NCBI GenBank assembly: GCA_011250595.1
Contig: JAANMP010000037.1
Location: 1-45,926, forward strand
Length of the DNA stretch: 45,926 nt
DNA from: Bacillus sp. MM2020_1
GTDB lineage: Bacteria; Bacillota; Bacilli; Bacillales; Cytobacillaceae
Reading direction: 5' to 3'
Of the stretch, positions 26,248 through 35,799 are shown piece by piece. The notes under the pieces are model-generated. The model did no database searches. It had not been told where the DNA came from and saw only the letters and a program-made list of their open reading frames with translations. A program made the translations under genes and the position numbers. Each line of letters opens with the position of its first letter. The first letter of the stretch is position 1.

Positions 26248-27216
26248 TCACTTTCCAATAAGCTCCTCAACTTCCCTCTTAGTCGGAAGAGCAGAGATTG
26301 CTCCTTTTCCTGTTGTAGTGAGAGCACCACTTGCATTGGCAAATCGCAATATTTCTGTTTGATTGGCCCGTAGTACTTCCTCGAAGTTGGCCGGGTTTGC
26401 TTTCAATTCCAGCAATTGATATAAAAATCCGCCTATGAACGCGTCACCCGCTCCGGTTGTGTCCACAGGTTTAACTGAGTATCCTCTCGATTCAATCTTT
26501 TCATCCTTTAAAAACAAATCCGCACCAGAAGCTCCCTTTGTGTAGACAACTGCCTTCACTTTTCCAACGAACAACGATTGTATCGCATCCGACTCATCTT
26601 TTATTCCCGTAATAAAATTTAGCTCTTCATCGGAAACCTTTACGATATCCGCCGTTGGTAAAAATTCGAGAATCGCCTTACGACAGTACTCTGGATCTTC
26701 CCAAAGCGGAAGCCGCACATTTGGATCAAAGCTGACCAAGCCATCCGCCTCTGAAACAGCGGCGATCGCTTTTTTATGCGCCTGTTTCATCGGGCTTTCG
26801 ACAAGATCAACCGAACAAAAGTGGAGAATATCTCCCGCATGGAACCATGCTGGCTCGATTTCCTCCTCACATAACAGCAAATCAGCGGAAGGATTACGGT
26901 AAAATGAAAAATCACGTTCCCCATTTTCTTTTAACGAGACAAAAGCCAAAGCCGTATTCGCCTCCCCAGTCCGGTATACTTTGTCCATTTCAACACCAGC
27001 CTCGACAAGCTGCTCGACTAAAAAGTCACCAAACGCATCGTTCCCTAATTTAGAAATCATTGCCGCTTTCTGCCCATATTTCGCAACGGCTGCAGCCACA
27101 TTTGCTGGCGCCCCCCCAGGAGCTCTCTCAAAAGAAAAAACATCCTTTAAAGCCACCCCTTTTTGAAGTGGAATAAAATCAATTAACACTTCACCAATCG
27201 AAAAAAGCTTTCCCAT
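26248..27216 (-). CDS. scrK: Fructokinase (PfkB family)
   Basis: Phosphorylates fructose released from sucrose-6-phosphate to fructose-6-phosphate in the cytosol. PfkB/ribokinase signatures: N-terminal [15 protein letters not shown] (about 34-48) and the catalytic block DTTGAGDAF with Asp258. 322 aa is typical. It is the last gene of scrA-sacA-scrK, 28 bp after sacA, with GAGGTG before the ATG. Immediately downstream is the groEL fragment and its terminator (copy B). Confidence 0.9.
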   Translation of the reverse strand: MGKLFSIGEVLIDFIPLQKGVALKDVFSFERAPGGAPANVAAAVAKYGQKAAMISKLGNDAFGDFLVEQLVEAGVEMDKVYRTGEANTALAFVSLKENGERDFSFYRNPSADLLLCEEEIEPAWFHAGDILHFCSVDLVESPMKQAHKKAIAAVSEADGLVSFDPNVRLPLWEDPEYCRKAILEFLPTADIVKVSDEELNFITGIKDESDAIQSLFVGKVKAVVYTKGASGADLFLKDEKIESRGYSVKPVDTTGAGDAFIGGFLYQLLELKANPANFEEVLRANQTEILRFANASGALTTTGKGAISALPTKREVEELIGK

Positions 27217-27244
27217 TCTGTCACCTCAAGTAAGACTAAAAAGT

Positions 27245-28720
27245 TTATATGATATCCCATTTAACAACCTTTACCATCGTTTGTCCACCACGAGCAAACA
27301 CACGGATTCCATTACTATTTTCACCAGGAAAAATTCGTCCGGTAAATACTTCTTCCCCATTATTTACAAACACTTCAACAGAGGAGATATCAACAAAGAT
27401 TCGGAACGAAATCTTTTCAGTGTCCAACATACATTTTCGAACGGTACCAAACTCCTCAGCAAAGGATTCGCCCGATTCAGTCCGGTCAAATACAACCTTT
27501 TTCGCAACCGCATCATATTTAATCACGGTTTTCTCAATTTCTCCGACCCGAAGTTCCAAACCAAACTCCTCAGCCGTACTATTAGAAAATTCCGCAAGAA
27601 GCTCATACACGTCTCCCTCGAGGTTATCCAAATTAACATTTTCATTCTCAACCGTTTGATTGGTTTCCACCTTTTCCCCACGAAGCAATACTAGCTCAGG
27701 CACTGGCTGCTGAACCAGCTTTCCATCTTTAACCGATAGCTTCCGAGGGAGTGTTAAACAGTGTGCCCACCCATTTTTATCAGTAGGATAGTCAATCTCC
27801 GGTAATCCCATCCAGCCGACTAAAATCCGGCTCCCCCGATGATCCACCGTCGATTGTGGTGCGTAAAAATCAAACCCGCGATCCAACTCCTGAAATGCAC
27901 CATGCTTTAATTCAATATTCTCTAAATCTATTGGACTTCCAATTACATACCCTGATTGATAAATGTTTTGATAGTGATCGCCTTCCGCCTTTAACCCTTG
28001 TGGAGAGAAAAGGAACACGCCTTGCTCTTCCAGCTCAAAATAATCCGGACATTCCCACATATAACCGAAATCTTCACCTAATCCGGTCTTCACTTCGCCC
28101 GCAAACTGCCAATCTTTTAGATCGCTAGAGCAATATAAAACGACACTTCCTGTCTCACTTTTCCTTTGAGCACCAATCACCGCGTAAAAGTGATCCCCAT
28201 GTTGCCAAACCTTTGGATCGCGAAAATGATCGGTATAGTCACTTGGAATATCTGCAATCACCGGTGCATCCATTTTCTCAATGCTTCCATCCGAACTCAT
28301 TACTGACAAACATTGATACGGGTGTCGATTCCAATATTCATCGCGCGTGTTGCCAGTATACATTAAATATAATTTCCCATCATGCTCAATTCCACTTCCG
28401 GAATACGCCCCATGACTATCAAATTCATTCGACGGCTCAATGCCCACTCCAACATTTTCCCAATGAACAAGGTCTTTAGACTTCGTATGATACCAATGCT
28501 TCAACCCATGAATCGGCCCAAGCGGAAACCATTGATAGAATAAATGATATTCCCCATTAAAATAACTAAAGCCATTCGGGTCATTTAACAATCCTGTCGG
28601 CGGCTGAATATGAAAAGTCTGCCGCCATGGGCATTGATTGACTAGTTTGGCTAACCCTTGAATTTCCTCTTCGGTCACGTCGTCCATGCTTCTGTATCGT
28701 TGCTCTTTTGTCCATTCCAT
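27245..28720 (-). CDS. sacA: Sucrose-6-phosphate hydrolase (GH32)
   Basis: Cleaves sucrose-6-phosphate into glucose-6-phosphate and fructose. GH32 catalytic residues: nucleophile Asp47 (LLNDPNGF), transition-state Asp168 (FRDPK) and acid/base Glu223 (WECPDYF). A five-blade propeller domain is followed by a beta-sandwich (about 340-491, ending in SVEVFVNNGEEVFTGRIFP). 491 aa without signal peptide, so cytoplasmic, fitting a PTS-imported substrate. AGGAG precedes the ATG; it lies between scrA and scrK. Confidence 0.94.
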   Translation of the reverse strand: MEWTKEQRYRSMDDVTEEEIQGLAKLVNQCPWRQTFHIQPPTGLLNDPNGFSYFNGEYHLFYQWFPLGPIHGLKHWYHTKSKDLVHWENVGVGIEPSNEFDSHGAYSGSGIEHDGKLYLMYTGNTRDEYWNRHPYQCLSVMSSDGSIEKMDAPVIADIPSDYTDHFRDPKVWQHGDHFYAVIGAQRKSETGSVVLYCSSDLKDWQFAGEVKTGLGEDFGYMWECPDYFELEEQGVFLFSPQGLKAEGDHYQNIYQSGYVIGSPIDLENIELKHGAFQELDRGFDFYAPQSTVDHRGSRILVGWMGLPEIDYPTDKNGWAHCLTLPRKLSVKDGKLVQQPVPELVLLRGEKVETNQTVENENVNLDNLEGDVYELLAEFSNSTAEEFGLELRVGEIEKTVIKYDAVAKKVVFDRTESGESFAEEFGTVRKCMLDTEKISFRIFVDISSVEVFVNNGEEVFTGRIFPGENSNGIRVFARGGQTMVKVVKWDII

Positions 28721-28741
28721 GCTGATTCACTCCTAATACAG

Positions 28742-28767
28742 AAAGGAGAATCACTGGATTCTCCTTT
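28742..28767 (-). other. Intercistronic hairpin between scrA and sacA
   Basis: Perfect 11-bp stem AAAGGAGAATC / GATTCTCCTTT in the 58-bp gap, without a T-run. It may stabilise the upstream scrA message or partially attenuate transcription. Confidence 0.55.
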
Positions 28768-28778
28768 TCATTCTTTTA

Positions 28779-30227
28779 TTATGCTGCTTGACCAGATGAT
28801 CGTTTAACTGCCTTTTTTTCGTCTCTTTTCGCTAAAACAATCGTGACGGTAAATGCTACAGCAAACGAGATGACCATACCGATAACATAAGAAATAATTG
28901 TATCTGGGCGAATCGAGATGATTCCTGGTATACCAGCTGCACCTAACGCAGTCGCTTTAACCTTGAATATCGTAACAAAGCCTGACCCGACAGCAGAACC
29001 AGTAATGGCACCGATAAATGGATAGCGTAATTTCAAGTTAACCCCAAACATCGCTGGTTCCGTAATCCCTAATAAGGCAGAGATCCCAGCTGCTGAAGCG
29101 GTTCCTTTGATCTTGGCATTTTTCGTTGTCTTTAGCACAGCAAGTGTCGCTGCTCCTTGCGCAATGTTTGACATTGCCGCAATAACGAAGATAAACGATC
29201 CGCCCGTTTTCACAACATCAGCAAGCAATTGCGTTTCTACCGCAATAAAGCTATGGTGCATACCTGTAATAACAATTGGTGCATAAAGTAAACCGAAGAT
29301 GATTCCACCAATGACACCAGTTGTGTCATATAACCAGACAATTCCATCTGTTAATAGATTACCAGCTGAGCGTGTCAGCGGTCCCACCAAAGTGAACGTT
29401 AAAACTCCGGTAATAAAGATAGAGAGTAACGGTGTTAATAGATTGTCTAAAGAAGAGGGAACAACCTTCCGTAAAGACGTTTCAATTTTTGCTAGAATAA
29501 AAGACGCGGCAAGAACAGGAAGTACGGTGCCCTGATAACCTACCTTTTCAATTTCTAAGCCAAAAATATTCCAAACCGGGACTTCATTTTTCAGTAACGC
29601 GGCACCGTAACCGTATCCATTTAATAAGTCCGGATGAACCATTAGCATTCCAAGTGTGGCCCCAAGGAAAGGATTCCCTCCAAACCGTTTCGTTGCTGAA
29701 AAACCAATTAAAATCGGTAAAAAGACAAAGGCTGCATTGGCAAAAGTATTAATGAGTGCAGCTAAATCCGCCATTTCTGGAATAGCATCCACTAAGGATT
29801 TTCCTTCAATAAACAAGTCTGGAGCCGTTAGGATATTGTTGATTCCCATTAGTAAACCACCAGCTACGATCGCTGGGATAATCGGAACAAAAATGTCTGA
29901 CAGCATTTTGACGAATTGCTGAATCGGATTCAGTTTCTTCGCTGCCGCGTCTTTCACATCACTCGTTGACATTTCTGTTTGACCAGACATCTCCGCCAAG
30001 TGCTTATAGACCTCGTTCACCGTTCCAGATCCTAAGATAATTTGAAACTGACCTCCCGTTGAAAAGGTCCCTTTCACAACATCCATGTTATCCAACGCTG
30101 CTTGATTAACGATAGATTCATCCTGTAAAACTAGACGTAAGCGTGTGGCGCAATGCGCTGCAGCTGATACGTTTTCCTGACCACCAATGGCATTAAGAAC
30201 TTCCCTTGCAATTTTTTTATGATCCAT
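28779..30227 (-). CDS. scrA: PTS sucrose transporter EIIBC
   Basis: Imports sucrose as sucrose-6-phosphate. The EIIB domain (1-80) has phospho-Cys26 in AAHCATRLRLVLQD; the EIIC membrane domain (about 105-465) has GITEPAMFGVNLKLRYPF, typical of the sucrose/trehalose branch. 482 aa with no EIIA domain, so it must borrow EIIA from another permease (PtsG here is a candidate), as in B. subtilis SacP. GAGAGGG precedes the ATG. Three ScrR-type operators lie upstream. Confidence 0.92.
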   Translation of the reverse strand: MDHKKIAREVLNAIGGQENVSAAAHCATRLRLVLQDESIVNQAALDNMDVVKGTFSTGGQFQIILGSGTVNEVYKHLAEMSGQTEMSTSDVKDAAAKKLNPIQQFVKMLSDIFVPIIPAIVAGGLLMGINNILTAPDLFIEGKSLVDAIPEMADLAALINTFANAAFVFLPILIGFSATKRFGGNPFLGATLGMLMVHPDLLNGYGYGAALLKNEVPVWNIFGLEIEKVGYQGTVLPVLAASFILAKIETSLRKVVPSSLDNLLTPLLSIFITGVLTFTLVGPLTRSAGNLLTDGIVWLYDTTGVIGGIIFGLLYAPIVITGMHHSFIAVETQLLADVVKTGGSFIFVIAAMSNIAQGAATLAVLKTTKNAKIKGTASAAGISALLGITEPAMFGVNLKLRYPFIGAITGSAVGSGFVTIFKVKATALGAAGIPGIISIRPDTIISYVIGMVISFAVAFTVTIVLAKRDEKKAVKRSSGQAA

Positions 30228-30260
30228 TTTAATCCCTCTCTTTTCATTTGACTTGTTTTG

Positions 30261-30403
30261 GGAACCGGTTCCATTTTCAAGTAAAAATAAAATCCCTCAT
30301 TGAGGAACCGGTTCCAAATTACACTAAAAAAATAAATGATTAAAAGAGAAACCGAATTCGATTGTTACCAAGTGAAAAGGTTCTCTTGATTGGAACCGGT
30401 TTC
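30261..30403. promoter_or_regulatory. Three LacI-type operators (GGAACCGGTTCC) upstream of scrA
   Basis: Perfect palindrome GGAACCGGTTCC at 30,261-30,272 and 30,304-30,315, and GGAACCGGTTTC at 30,392-30,403 just past the scrR stop codon. The centres are 43 and 88 bp apart (about 4 and 8.4 helical turns), which suits repression by looping. The central CCGG differs from CcpA cre sites, so ScrR is the likely ligand. Confidence 0.85.
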
Positions 30404-30413
30404 GTTGTTTTTA

Positions 30414-31409
30414 TTATAGTGGACGATTAAAGAAATTGTCAACGCTTTCTCGCTCAATAATTTCAAATTTAGAAATGGTTACTTTTTCAACAGGGCGTTC
30501 ATTAACTAACTCAACAATATGTTTTGCAGCCGTTTCCCCCGCTTCTTTGTAAAAAAACTTCGCCGTCGTTAAGCCCGGATGCATGATTTCTGTCACATCA
30601 TATCCACCAAAACCCGTTAACGCTATATCTTTAGGAATCGTTAGCCCCTCTATATACGCTGCCTTCATCACCCCAAGGGCAATATTATCGGTCGCACAAA
30701 CAATGATAGAAGGCTGAAATTCATGGATGATTTCCATTGCACTAGCCTGCGCAGCTGGAATCTTGAACAATGTCTCATAGAAGCGAACCTCACAATCCTC
30801 TACTTCTTGAATCGCCTTTTTAAAGCCCTGTTTTCGTTTCACCCCAACTGAGATATCTCGCTCCGTAACGCCTAGATAAGCAATTTTACGATATCCTTTT
30901 TCAAGTACATACCGCCCCATTTCATAACCAGCGCAAAAATCATCATGAATCAGACTATAAAAATTCTCATGCTCTTGTCCTATTAGCAGAACAGGAACTT
31001 TAACCGTTTTAAATGCCTCGATATGTTGATCCGTGATTTCGGTAGCAAGCAAAATAATCCCCGCCATCTTTTGATTGGCAAAGCTATAAATACTCTCAAT
31101 CTCTCGCTCCAGATTTTGACTTGTATTGGAAATCAGCATCTGATAATTCATCTGCTTTAATTGCTCATCTATACCAATTAACGTTTGCGAAGAAGCGTAG
31201 GAATCAAGCCGCGGCACAATCGTGCCAATAATATTCGTTTTCTTCGCTTTCAAGCTCTGCGCAAATGGATTCGGCGTATATCCGGTTTCCTTGATTGCTT
31301 GTTCAATTTTCTTCTTCGTCGCTTCCCCGACAGAGCCACCATTTAAAAACCGAGAAACCGTACTCTTCGCCACACCCGCAAGCTTGGCAATATCTAAAAT
31401 TGTACTCAT
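30414..31409 (-). CDS. scrR: LacI-family sucrose operon repressor
   Basis: 331 aa from the ATG at 31409 (MSTILDIAKLAGVAKSTVSRFLNGG), chosen because TTGAGG stands before it. N-terminal LacI HTH (1-50) with hinge helix NPFAQSLKAKKTNIIG, then a periplasmic-binding-like sensor domain. It lies directly upstream of scrA on the same strand, with three GGAACCGGTTCC operators between. Inference: represses scrA-sacA-scrK until a sucrose-derived effector binds. A TATAAT at 31,446-31,451 may be its -10 box, without a good -35. Confidence 0.9.
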   Translation of the reverse strand: MSTILDIAKLAGVAKSTVSRFLNGGSVGEATKKKIEQAIKETGYTPNPFAQSLKAKKTNIIGTIVPRLDSYASSQTLIGIDEQLKQMNYQMLISNTSQNLEREIESIYSFANQKMAGIILLATEITDQHIEAFKTVKVPVLLIGQEHENFYSLIHDDFCAGYEMGRYVLEKGYRKIAYLGVTERDISVGVKRKQGFKKAIQEVEDCEVRFYETLFKIPAAQASAMEIIHEFQPSIIVCATDNIALGVMKAAYIEGLTIPKDIALTGFGGYDVTEIMHPGLTTAKFFYKEAGETAAKHIVELVNERPVEKVTISKFEIIERESVDNFFNRPL

Positions 31410-31678
31410 GATCCTCAACCTCATTACATTTCAAATTCATATACCATTATAGTATCATGAAAAGTCATCCACTTAGTATTGCCTTCTTTTGTTCCTTACA
31501 TAATTTAATTTTCAGCAACAAAAAGATGAAAAAAGGCTTCCAAAAAGTTCAAAGAACTCATGGAAAACCTCTTATTTAGACCTTATTTAAGGAATGTTAT
31601 TCTCATGTTACTCTTCAGGTTTACTCAAAGTATTAAGGGACTATAAACCCTATTATTACTGGGTTTTAAGGAAGCAGG

Positions 31679-31702
31679 TTACATCATGCCGCCCATTCCT
31701 CC
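31679..31702 (-). pseudogene. groEL: groEL 3' end remnant (8 codons), attachment-site candidate E
   Basis: ttacatcatgccgccc plus ATTCCTCC reads on the minus strand Gly-Gly-Met-Gly-Gly-Met-Met-stop, the GroEL tail. The 16-bp core is identical at 25,965 and 39,473. It sits between the sucrose cassette and the ABC importer cassette in non-coding DNA. A weak hairpin (AAACCC...GGGTTT, 31,645-31,666) takes the place of the usual repeat on its left. Confidence 0.85.
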
Positions 31703-31731
31703 TCAATTAAAATAGAAGAAGATAGAATATA

Positions 31732-31828
31732 AAAAAGCGCTGTATATCAACAATTTTAGAGTTTAATTTCAAATAACCTTATATAGTTTAGAAAAAATTT
31801 GCGGACAAATTTGCGGACAAATTGTCCG
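31732..31828. repeat. Arm-like repeats next to groEL remnant E
   Basis: AAAAAGCGCTGTATATCAA (31,732-31,750) lies 53 bp from the core start; a related 19-mer occurs 54 bp from the core at 39.47 kb. Further right a 12-bp unit AAATTTGCGGAC is repeated in tandem (31,795-31,818) and followed by the inverse AAATTGTCCG. Such repeats resemble arm sites of tyrosine recombinases. Confidence 0.6.
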
Positions 31829-31873
31829 TGCAGAAGTTAAATCTCTCTCAAATTGTGCAATACCCGCAAAGAT

Positions 31874-32005
31874 AGTAAACAACATTTTCCCAAAGCTGAT
31901 GAATTGGACAAAAAAAGAACTGATTTACAAAACCTTAATATTGGATTAATGTGCGATTAATATTTTTCGAATATGATTAAACCGTAACAAACAGTAAACA
32001 ACGTT
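31874..32005 (+). promoter_or_regulatory. Direct repeat AGTAAACAACRTT upstream of the ABC importer operon
   Basis: Near-identical 13-mers at 31,874-31,886 and 31,993-32,005, 119 bp apart, flank the probable promoter region. They are candidate operators for the DeoR-family regulator in the operon. I could not define a convincing -35/-10 pair. Confidence 0.4.
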
Positions 32006-32036
32006 AAAAAATCCACATTAATTGGAGGCAATTTTT

Positions 32037-33152
32037 ATGAACTACACATTTAAGAAGAATTGTTACAAGTCGATTCAAACTGTGGTGTTAGGAATGAGTG
32101 TACTGGGATTAGCTGCTTGTGGAACGACAAAAGAGCCAACTGCTACAGTTGTTAAGGATCCCAACTCATTATCCTTGAAAGAAATTGAAACAAAAGCCGA
32201 AAAAGAGGGAGAAGTGAATAGTGCCGGTATGCCTGATTCATGGGCAAACTGGGGAGAAACGTGGGATGAAGTGACGAAAAAATATACATTGAAACACACG
32301 GATACAGATTTATCCAGCGCCGAAGAAATTTCTAAAATGGAATCTGAAAAAGAGAATGCCACTGCGGATATCGGTGATGTAGGGATTTCCTTCGGACCTA
32401 TTGCCGAACAGAAAAAATTAACCATCCCTTATAAAACTTCCTATTGGAACGATGTACCTGAGTGGGCAAAAGATGACAACGGGGATTGGGTTGTCGGCTA
32501 CCAAGGAACGATTGCCTTCTTAACGAATAAAGAATTAGTGAAAAATCCGCCAAAATCTTGGGCTGATTTATTAAAAGGAAATTATAAAGTAACCGTTGGG
32601 GATGTTCAGCGTGGTACACAGAACCAAATGGCCGTTCTTGCTGCTGCAATGGCTTACGGCGGTGACGAAAAACATCTTCAACCAGGAATTGACTTTTTTG
32701 CTAAGCTTGCCAAGCAAGGACGTCTTGGCTTAACGGATGCCAAGACGGCAAACATCGAAAAAGGGGAAGTGGAAGTGGCCATTGTTTGGGATTTCAATGC
32801 CCTTGGTTATGCTGAACAAATCAATCGTAAACAGTTCGATGCCACCATTCCAAAGGAAGGTTCGGTCGTAAGCGGCTATACCACGATTATTAACAAATAT
32901 GCGAAGCATCCGTATGCCGCAATGGCCACTAGAGAATATATCTTAAGCGACGAGGGACAAATTAACTTAGCTAAAGGGTTTGCCCGTCCTATTCGCGATA
33001 ATGTGGAACTTCCGAAAGAAGTAGCGGATAAAATGATTCCAAAAGAAGAGTACAAGAATGCAAAACCAATTAAAGATTTCAAAGCCTGGGAAGAAACAGC
33101 TAAAACGTTGCCACAGCTTTGGCAAGAAGAGGTGGTAGTCCATGTCAAATAA
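32037..33152 (+). CDS. ABC importer substrate-binding lipoprotein
   Basis: 371 aa from the ATG at 32037 (TTGGAGG upstream; a TTG five codons earlier overlaps the ribosome site). Signal peptide with lipobox GLAAC, so anchored outside the membrane. The fold resembles the iron/thiamine/2-aminoethylphosphonate-type solute-binding proteins (PotD/FbpA-like), with KNPPKSWADLLKG and a typical GYTTIINKYAKHPYAAMATREYILSDEGQ C-terminal part. First gene of the operon with an alkaline-phosphatase-superfamily enzyme, two permeases and an ATPase. The substrate is unknown; a phosphate ester or phosphonate is inferred from the partner enzyme. Confidence 0.87.
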   Translation: MNYTFKKNCYKSIQTVVLGMSVLGLAACGTTKEPTATVVKDPNSLSLKEIETKAEKEGEVNSAGMPDSWANWGETWDEVTKKYTLKHTDTDLSSAEEISKMESEKENATADIGDVGISFGPIAEQKKLTIPYKTSYWNDVPEWAKDDNGDWVVGYQGTIAFLTNKELVKNPPKSWADLLKGNYKVTVGDVQRGTQNQMAVLAAAMAYGGDEKHLQPGIDFFAKLAKQGRLGLTDAKTANIEKGEVEVAIVWDFNALGYAEQINRKQFDATIPKEGSVVSGYTTIINKYAKHPYAAMATREYILSDEGQINLAKGFARPIRDNVELPKEVADKMIPKEEYKNAKPIKDFKAWEETAKTLPQLWQEEVVVHVK

Positions 33153-33975
33153 AGTAATCACTATTGTTGTTGATGGGATGAGATACGATAAAGCCTGTGA
33201 AGCTCTCGGATATATTCAACATCTAGTTGAAACAAATCAGGCGGCACTATACAAAGTAAAGTCGGAACTTCCAAGTCTTTCCCGCCCATTATATGAAGTG
33301 CTACTAACTGGTACACCGGCATCAACGAATGGAATTACGTCAAATCAAACCGTCCGTCTATCTACAGAGAAAAGTCTTTTCCATCTTACAAAAGAAAACG
33401 GCTTAAGAAATGCAACAGCATCTTATTACTGGGTAAGCGAACTTTATAATCGTGCACCATTCCAATTTATTGAAGATCGTGAGCAAGATGACGATTCAAA
33501 AGCGATTCAATATGGAAAATTCTATTGGGATGATGACTATCCAGATAGTCATGTCCTAATGGATGCAGAAGCTTTGCGTAGAAAGTACGATCCACAATTT
33601 TTATATATTCATCCGCTAGGGGTAGATGTAAAAGGCGAAATTTATGGTTCGGAATCGAAAGAATATCGTGAACAAATTTTAAAAATGGGAAGCTTATTAG
33701 CTCAGCTTCTGCCAATTTGGATCTCAGAAGGTTACCATATTTTAATTACTTCTGACCATGGAATGAGCGAATACGGCAACCATGGTGGCATAACTGATGG
33801 TGAGCGTGATGTTCCACTATTTATCATTAGCCCAAAAGTTAAGCCAGGTGTCTACAGTGAGGTAATTCCTCAATTAGCTTTTGCACCACTTGTTTGTAAG
33901 CTTTTAAATATCAAGCCGTCAGATAAAATGATTTCATATCGATTACCAGGTCTAAAAGAAGAAGTTACCCTTTAA
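33142..33975 (+). CDS. Alkaline-phosphatase-superfamily hydrolase (nucleotide pyrophosphatase/phosphodiesterase-like)
   Basis: 277 aa, no signal peptide, so cytoplasmic. Metal-site residues of the superfamily are recognisable: Asp11 (VVDGMRYD), nucleophile candidate Ser47 (PSLSRP; Thr in most NPP enzymes), Asp162, Asp205-His206 (TSDHGMSEYG) and His214. The usual DxxGH motif reads VDVKGE, with Glu166 where His is expected. Relatives hydrolyse phosphodiesters, pyrophosphates or phosphonoacetate. The gene overlaps the binding-protein gene by 11 nt, so the enzyme probably acts on the imported compound. AGAGGTGG precedes the ATG. Confidence 0.82.
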   Translation: MSNKVITIVVDGMRYDKACEALGYIQHLVETNQAALYKVKSELPSLSRPLYEVLLTGTPASTNGITSNQTVRLSTEKSLFHLTKENGLRNATASYYWVSELYNRAPFQFIEDREQDDDSKAIQYGKFYWDDDYPDSHVLMDAEALRRKYDPQFLYIHPLGVDVKGEIYGSESKEYREQILKMGSLLAQLLPIWISEGYHILITSDHGMSEYGNHGGITDGERDVPLFIISPKVKPGVYSEVIPQLAFAPLVCKLLNIKPSDKMISYRLPGLKEEVTL

Positions 33976-34008
33976 GTGAATGTTCAATGTAACAATAAAA
34001 TGAACACT

Positions 34009-34045
34009 GGAATGGGTTTAACAGCCTTATTGTTAAACCCATTCC
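34009..34045 (+). other. Strong intercistronic hairpin
   Basis: Perfect 15-bp stem GGAATGGGTTTAACA / TGTTAAACCCATTCC with a 7-nt loop in the gap between the hydrolase and the first permease. No T-run follows, so it is more likely an mRNA-stability or processing element than a terminator, keeping the binding protein more abundant than the permeases. Confidence 0.65.
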
Positions 34046-34072
34046 AAAATTGTAAACATAGAGGAGCGAGAA

Positions 34073-34930
34073 GTGTTGCAAAAAATGAATAAACAAAAGA
34101 TTTACTTATTAGCTCTCTTATTGCCATTTATACTTTTTGTAATTGGTTTTGAAGTTGGGCCAATAGTGGCAATGATTAAAAATAGCTTTTATACAGATGA
34201 TGGAATTCACGTAACGATTAATCAATATTTAACAGTATTTAAAAGTAAATTTTATATGCAAGGAATTAAGAACAGCCTTCTTATTTCATTATTTTCAGCT
34301 GTAACCTCTGTTATTATAGCGGTAATTGCAGCTTACTCGTTTACTAAGTTTTCTCAAAAAATACAAAATCGATTACTAATGCTTACTAATGTGACTTCGA
34401 ACTTTGAGGGGATTCCCCTTTCATTTTCATATATTATTTTACTTGGAAACAATGGCTTATTTACATTACTATTTCACAAGATCGGTTTAAAAGTGTTTGA
34501 AGATTTTAATTTATATTCATGGACAGGACTAATTCTTGTTTATATTTATTTCCAAATTCCGCTTGCTGTTATGCTAATTTATCCGTCTTATCAAGGAATA
34601 AAACAACAATGGAAAGAAGCTTCTTCACTATTAGGAGGATCAAAAGTTTCATTTTGGCTTCGAATTGGAATACCCGTACTTTTACCTAGTATTATAGGTA
34701 CATTTAGTATTATGTTTGCAAATGCGATGGGTGCTTACGCTACAGCCTATGCATTGGTCGGTAGCAACTATAACTTATTGTCATTGCAAATAGCCTCTTT
34801 AGTTGCAAGTGACGTTACATTAAAACCACAGCTGGGTAGTGCGTTAGGAGTTCTTCTAGCAACGACTATGATTGGGGCAATGTGGTTCAACGAACGAATG
34901 ATGCGTCGCATTAGGAGGGATTTACGATGA
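34073..34930 (+). CDS. ABC importer permease 1
   Basis: 285 aa from the GTG at 34073 (GAGGAG 7 nt upstream; an ATG four codons later is possible). Six helices, with the inner-membrane EAA-type loop YQGIKQQWKEASSLLGGSKVSFWLRIGIPVLLPSIIG (about 180-215) that docks the ATPase. Belongs to the spermidine/putrescine-iron-phosphonate group of importers. Ends 4 nt inside the next permease gene, so coupled. Confidence 0.87.
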   Translation: MLQKMNKQKIYLLALLLPFILFVIGFEVGPIVAMIKNSFYTDDGIHVTINQYLTVFKSKFYMQGIKNSLLISLFSAVTSVIIAVIAAYSFTKFSQKIQNRLLMLTNVTSNFEGIPLSFSYIILLGNNGLFTLLFHKIGLKVFEDFNLYSWTGLILVYIYFQIPLAVMLIYPSYQGIKQQWKEASSLLGGSKVSFWLRIGIPVLLPSIIGTFSIMFANAMGAYATAYALVGSNYNLLSLQIASLVASDVTLKPQLGSALGVLLATTMIGAMWFNERMMRRIRRDLR

Positions 34931-35799
34931 AATCTTCAAAAATCTTGTATAAAGTGATTGTTGGATTACTAGTTTTGTATTTATTAATTCCACTTGTCGG
35001 AACATTTTTATTCTCGATTGCTGGTAAATGGGATCATACAATTTTACCTGAGAGTTATACAATCCATTGGTATAGTGATTTATTTCAAGATACACGGTTT
35101 TATGATGCTATCGAAAGAACACTGTTTTTAATTGTTGTAACTGTAGGTCTTAGTGTCCTTATTATGCTTCCAACTATCTTTATCGTCACTGTCTATTTCA
35201 GTAAATGGGAAGGTTTGCTTCAAGCAATAGCGATGCTTCCTTATGGAATTCCTCCAATTGTTGGAGCGGTTGGATTAATAAAGCTATATTCAAATGGACC
35301 ATTTCAAATTTCCGGGACACCGTGGATACTAATTGGTGCTTATTTCATAACAATTCTACCATTTATGTATCAAGGTATTCGTAACAGCCTTCGAACACTA
35401 AATGCTATCCAACTCGTAGATGCTGCTGAATTACTAGGTGCTTCAAAATTTCAGGCATTACGTACAGTGGTACTTCCAAATATTATGTCTGGTATTTTAG
35501 TATCTACTTTATTATCAGTTGCTTTATTATTTGGTGAATTTGCTTTTGCTAATTTGCTTGTCGGAGGTCGATTTGAAACGATTCAAATTTATCTTGCCGA
35601 CAAACTAAACAGCAGTGGTCACTTAACTAGTGCAATTGTAATCACATATTATTTATTGATTTTATTTTTAACTGCGACCGTATTAAAACTATCGCTTAAG
35701 AAAGAAAAAAACTCAGTTGTATCAAATAAGAAGCGAATTCTTACGTTTTTAAAAAAACAATATCATCATAAAACTACTAATTTAGAAGGTGGAAATTAA
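34927..35799 (+). CDS. ABC importer permease 2
   Basis: 290 aa, six helices, EAA loop NAIQLVDAAELLGASKFQALRTVVLPNIMSGIL (about 160-192). Second half of the heterodimeric channel. AGGAGGG before the ATG, overlapping the previous stop. The last ~30 residues are basic and polar (KKRILTFLKKQYHHKTTN), an unusual cytoplasmic tail. Its TAA shares a base with the ATG of the ATPase gene. Confidence 0.87.
   Translation: MKSSKILYKVIVGLLVLYLLIPLVGTFLFSIAGKWDHTILPESYTIHWYSDLFQDTRFYDAIERTLFLIVVTVGLSVLIMLPTIFIVTVYFSKWEGLLQAIAMLPYGIPPIVGAVGLIKLYSNGPFQISGTPWILIGAYFITILPFMYQGIRNSLRTLNAIQLVDAAELLGASKFQALRTVVLPNIMSGILVSTLLSVALLFGEFAFANLLVGGRFETIQIYLADKLNSSGHLTSAIVITYYLLILFLTATVLKLSLKKEKNSVVSNKKRILTFLKKQYHHKTTNLEGGN

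Noticed and set aside
26187..26342. Reading the groEL fragment as a 125-aa protein starting at 26,342
   Set aside because: The first ~50 residues are out-of-frame fructokinase and unrelated sequence; only the part after 26,186 is GroEL-like.
27249..27694. Two plus-strand frames of ~136 codons opposite sacA
   Set aside because: Shadow frames of the GH32 gene, whose catalytic motifs are all in the minus-strand frame.
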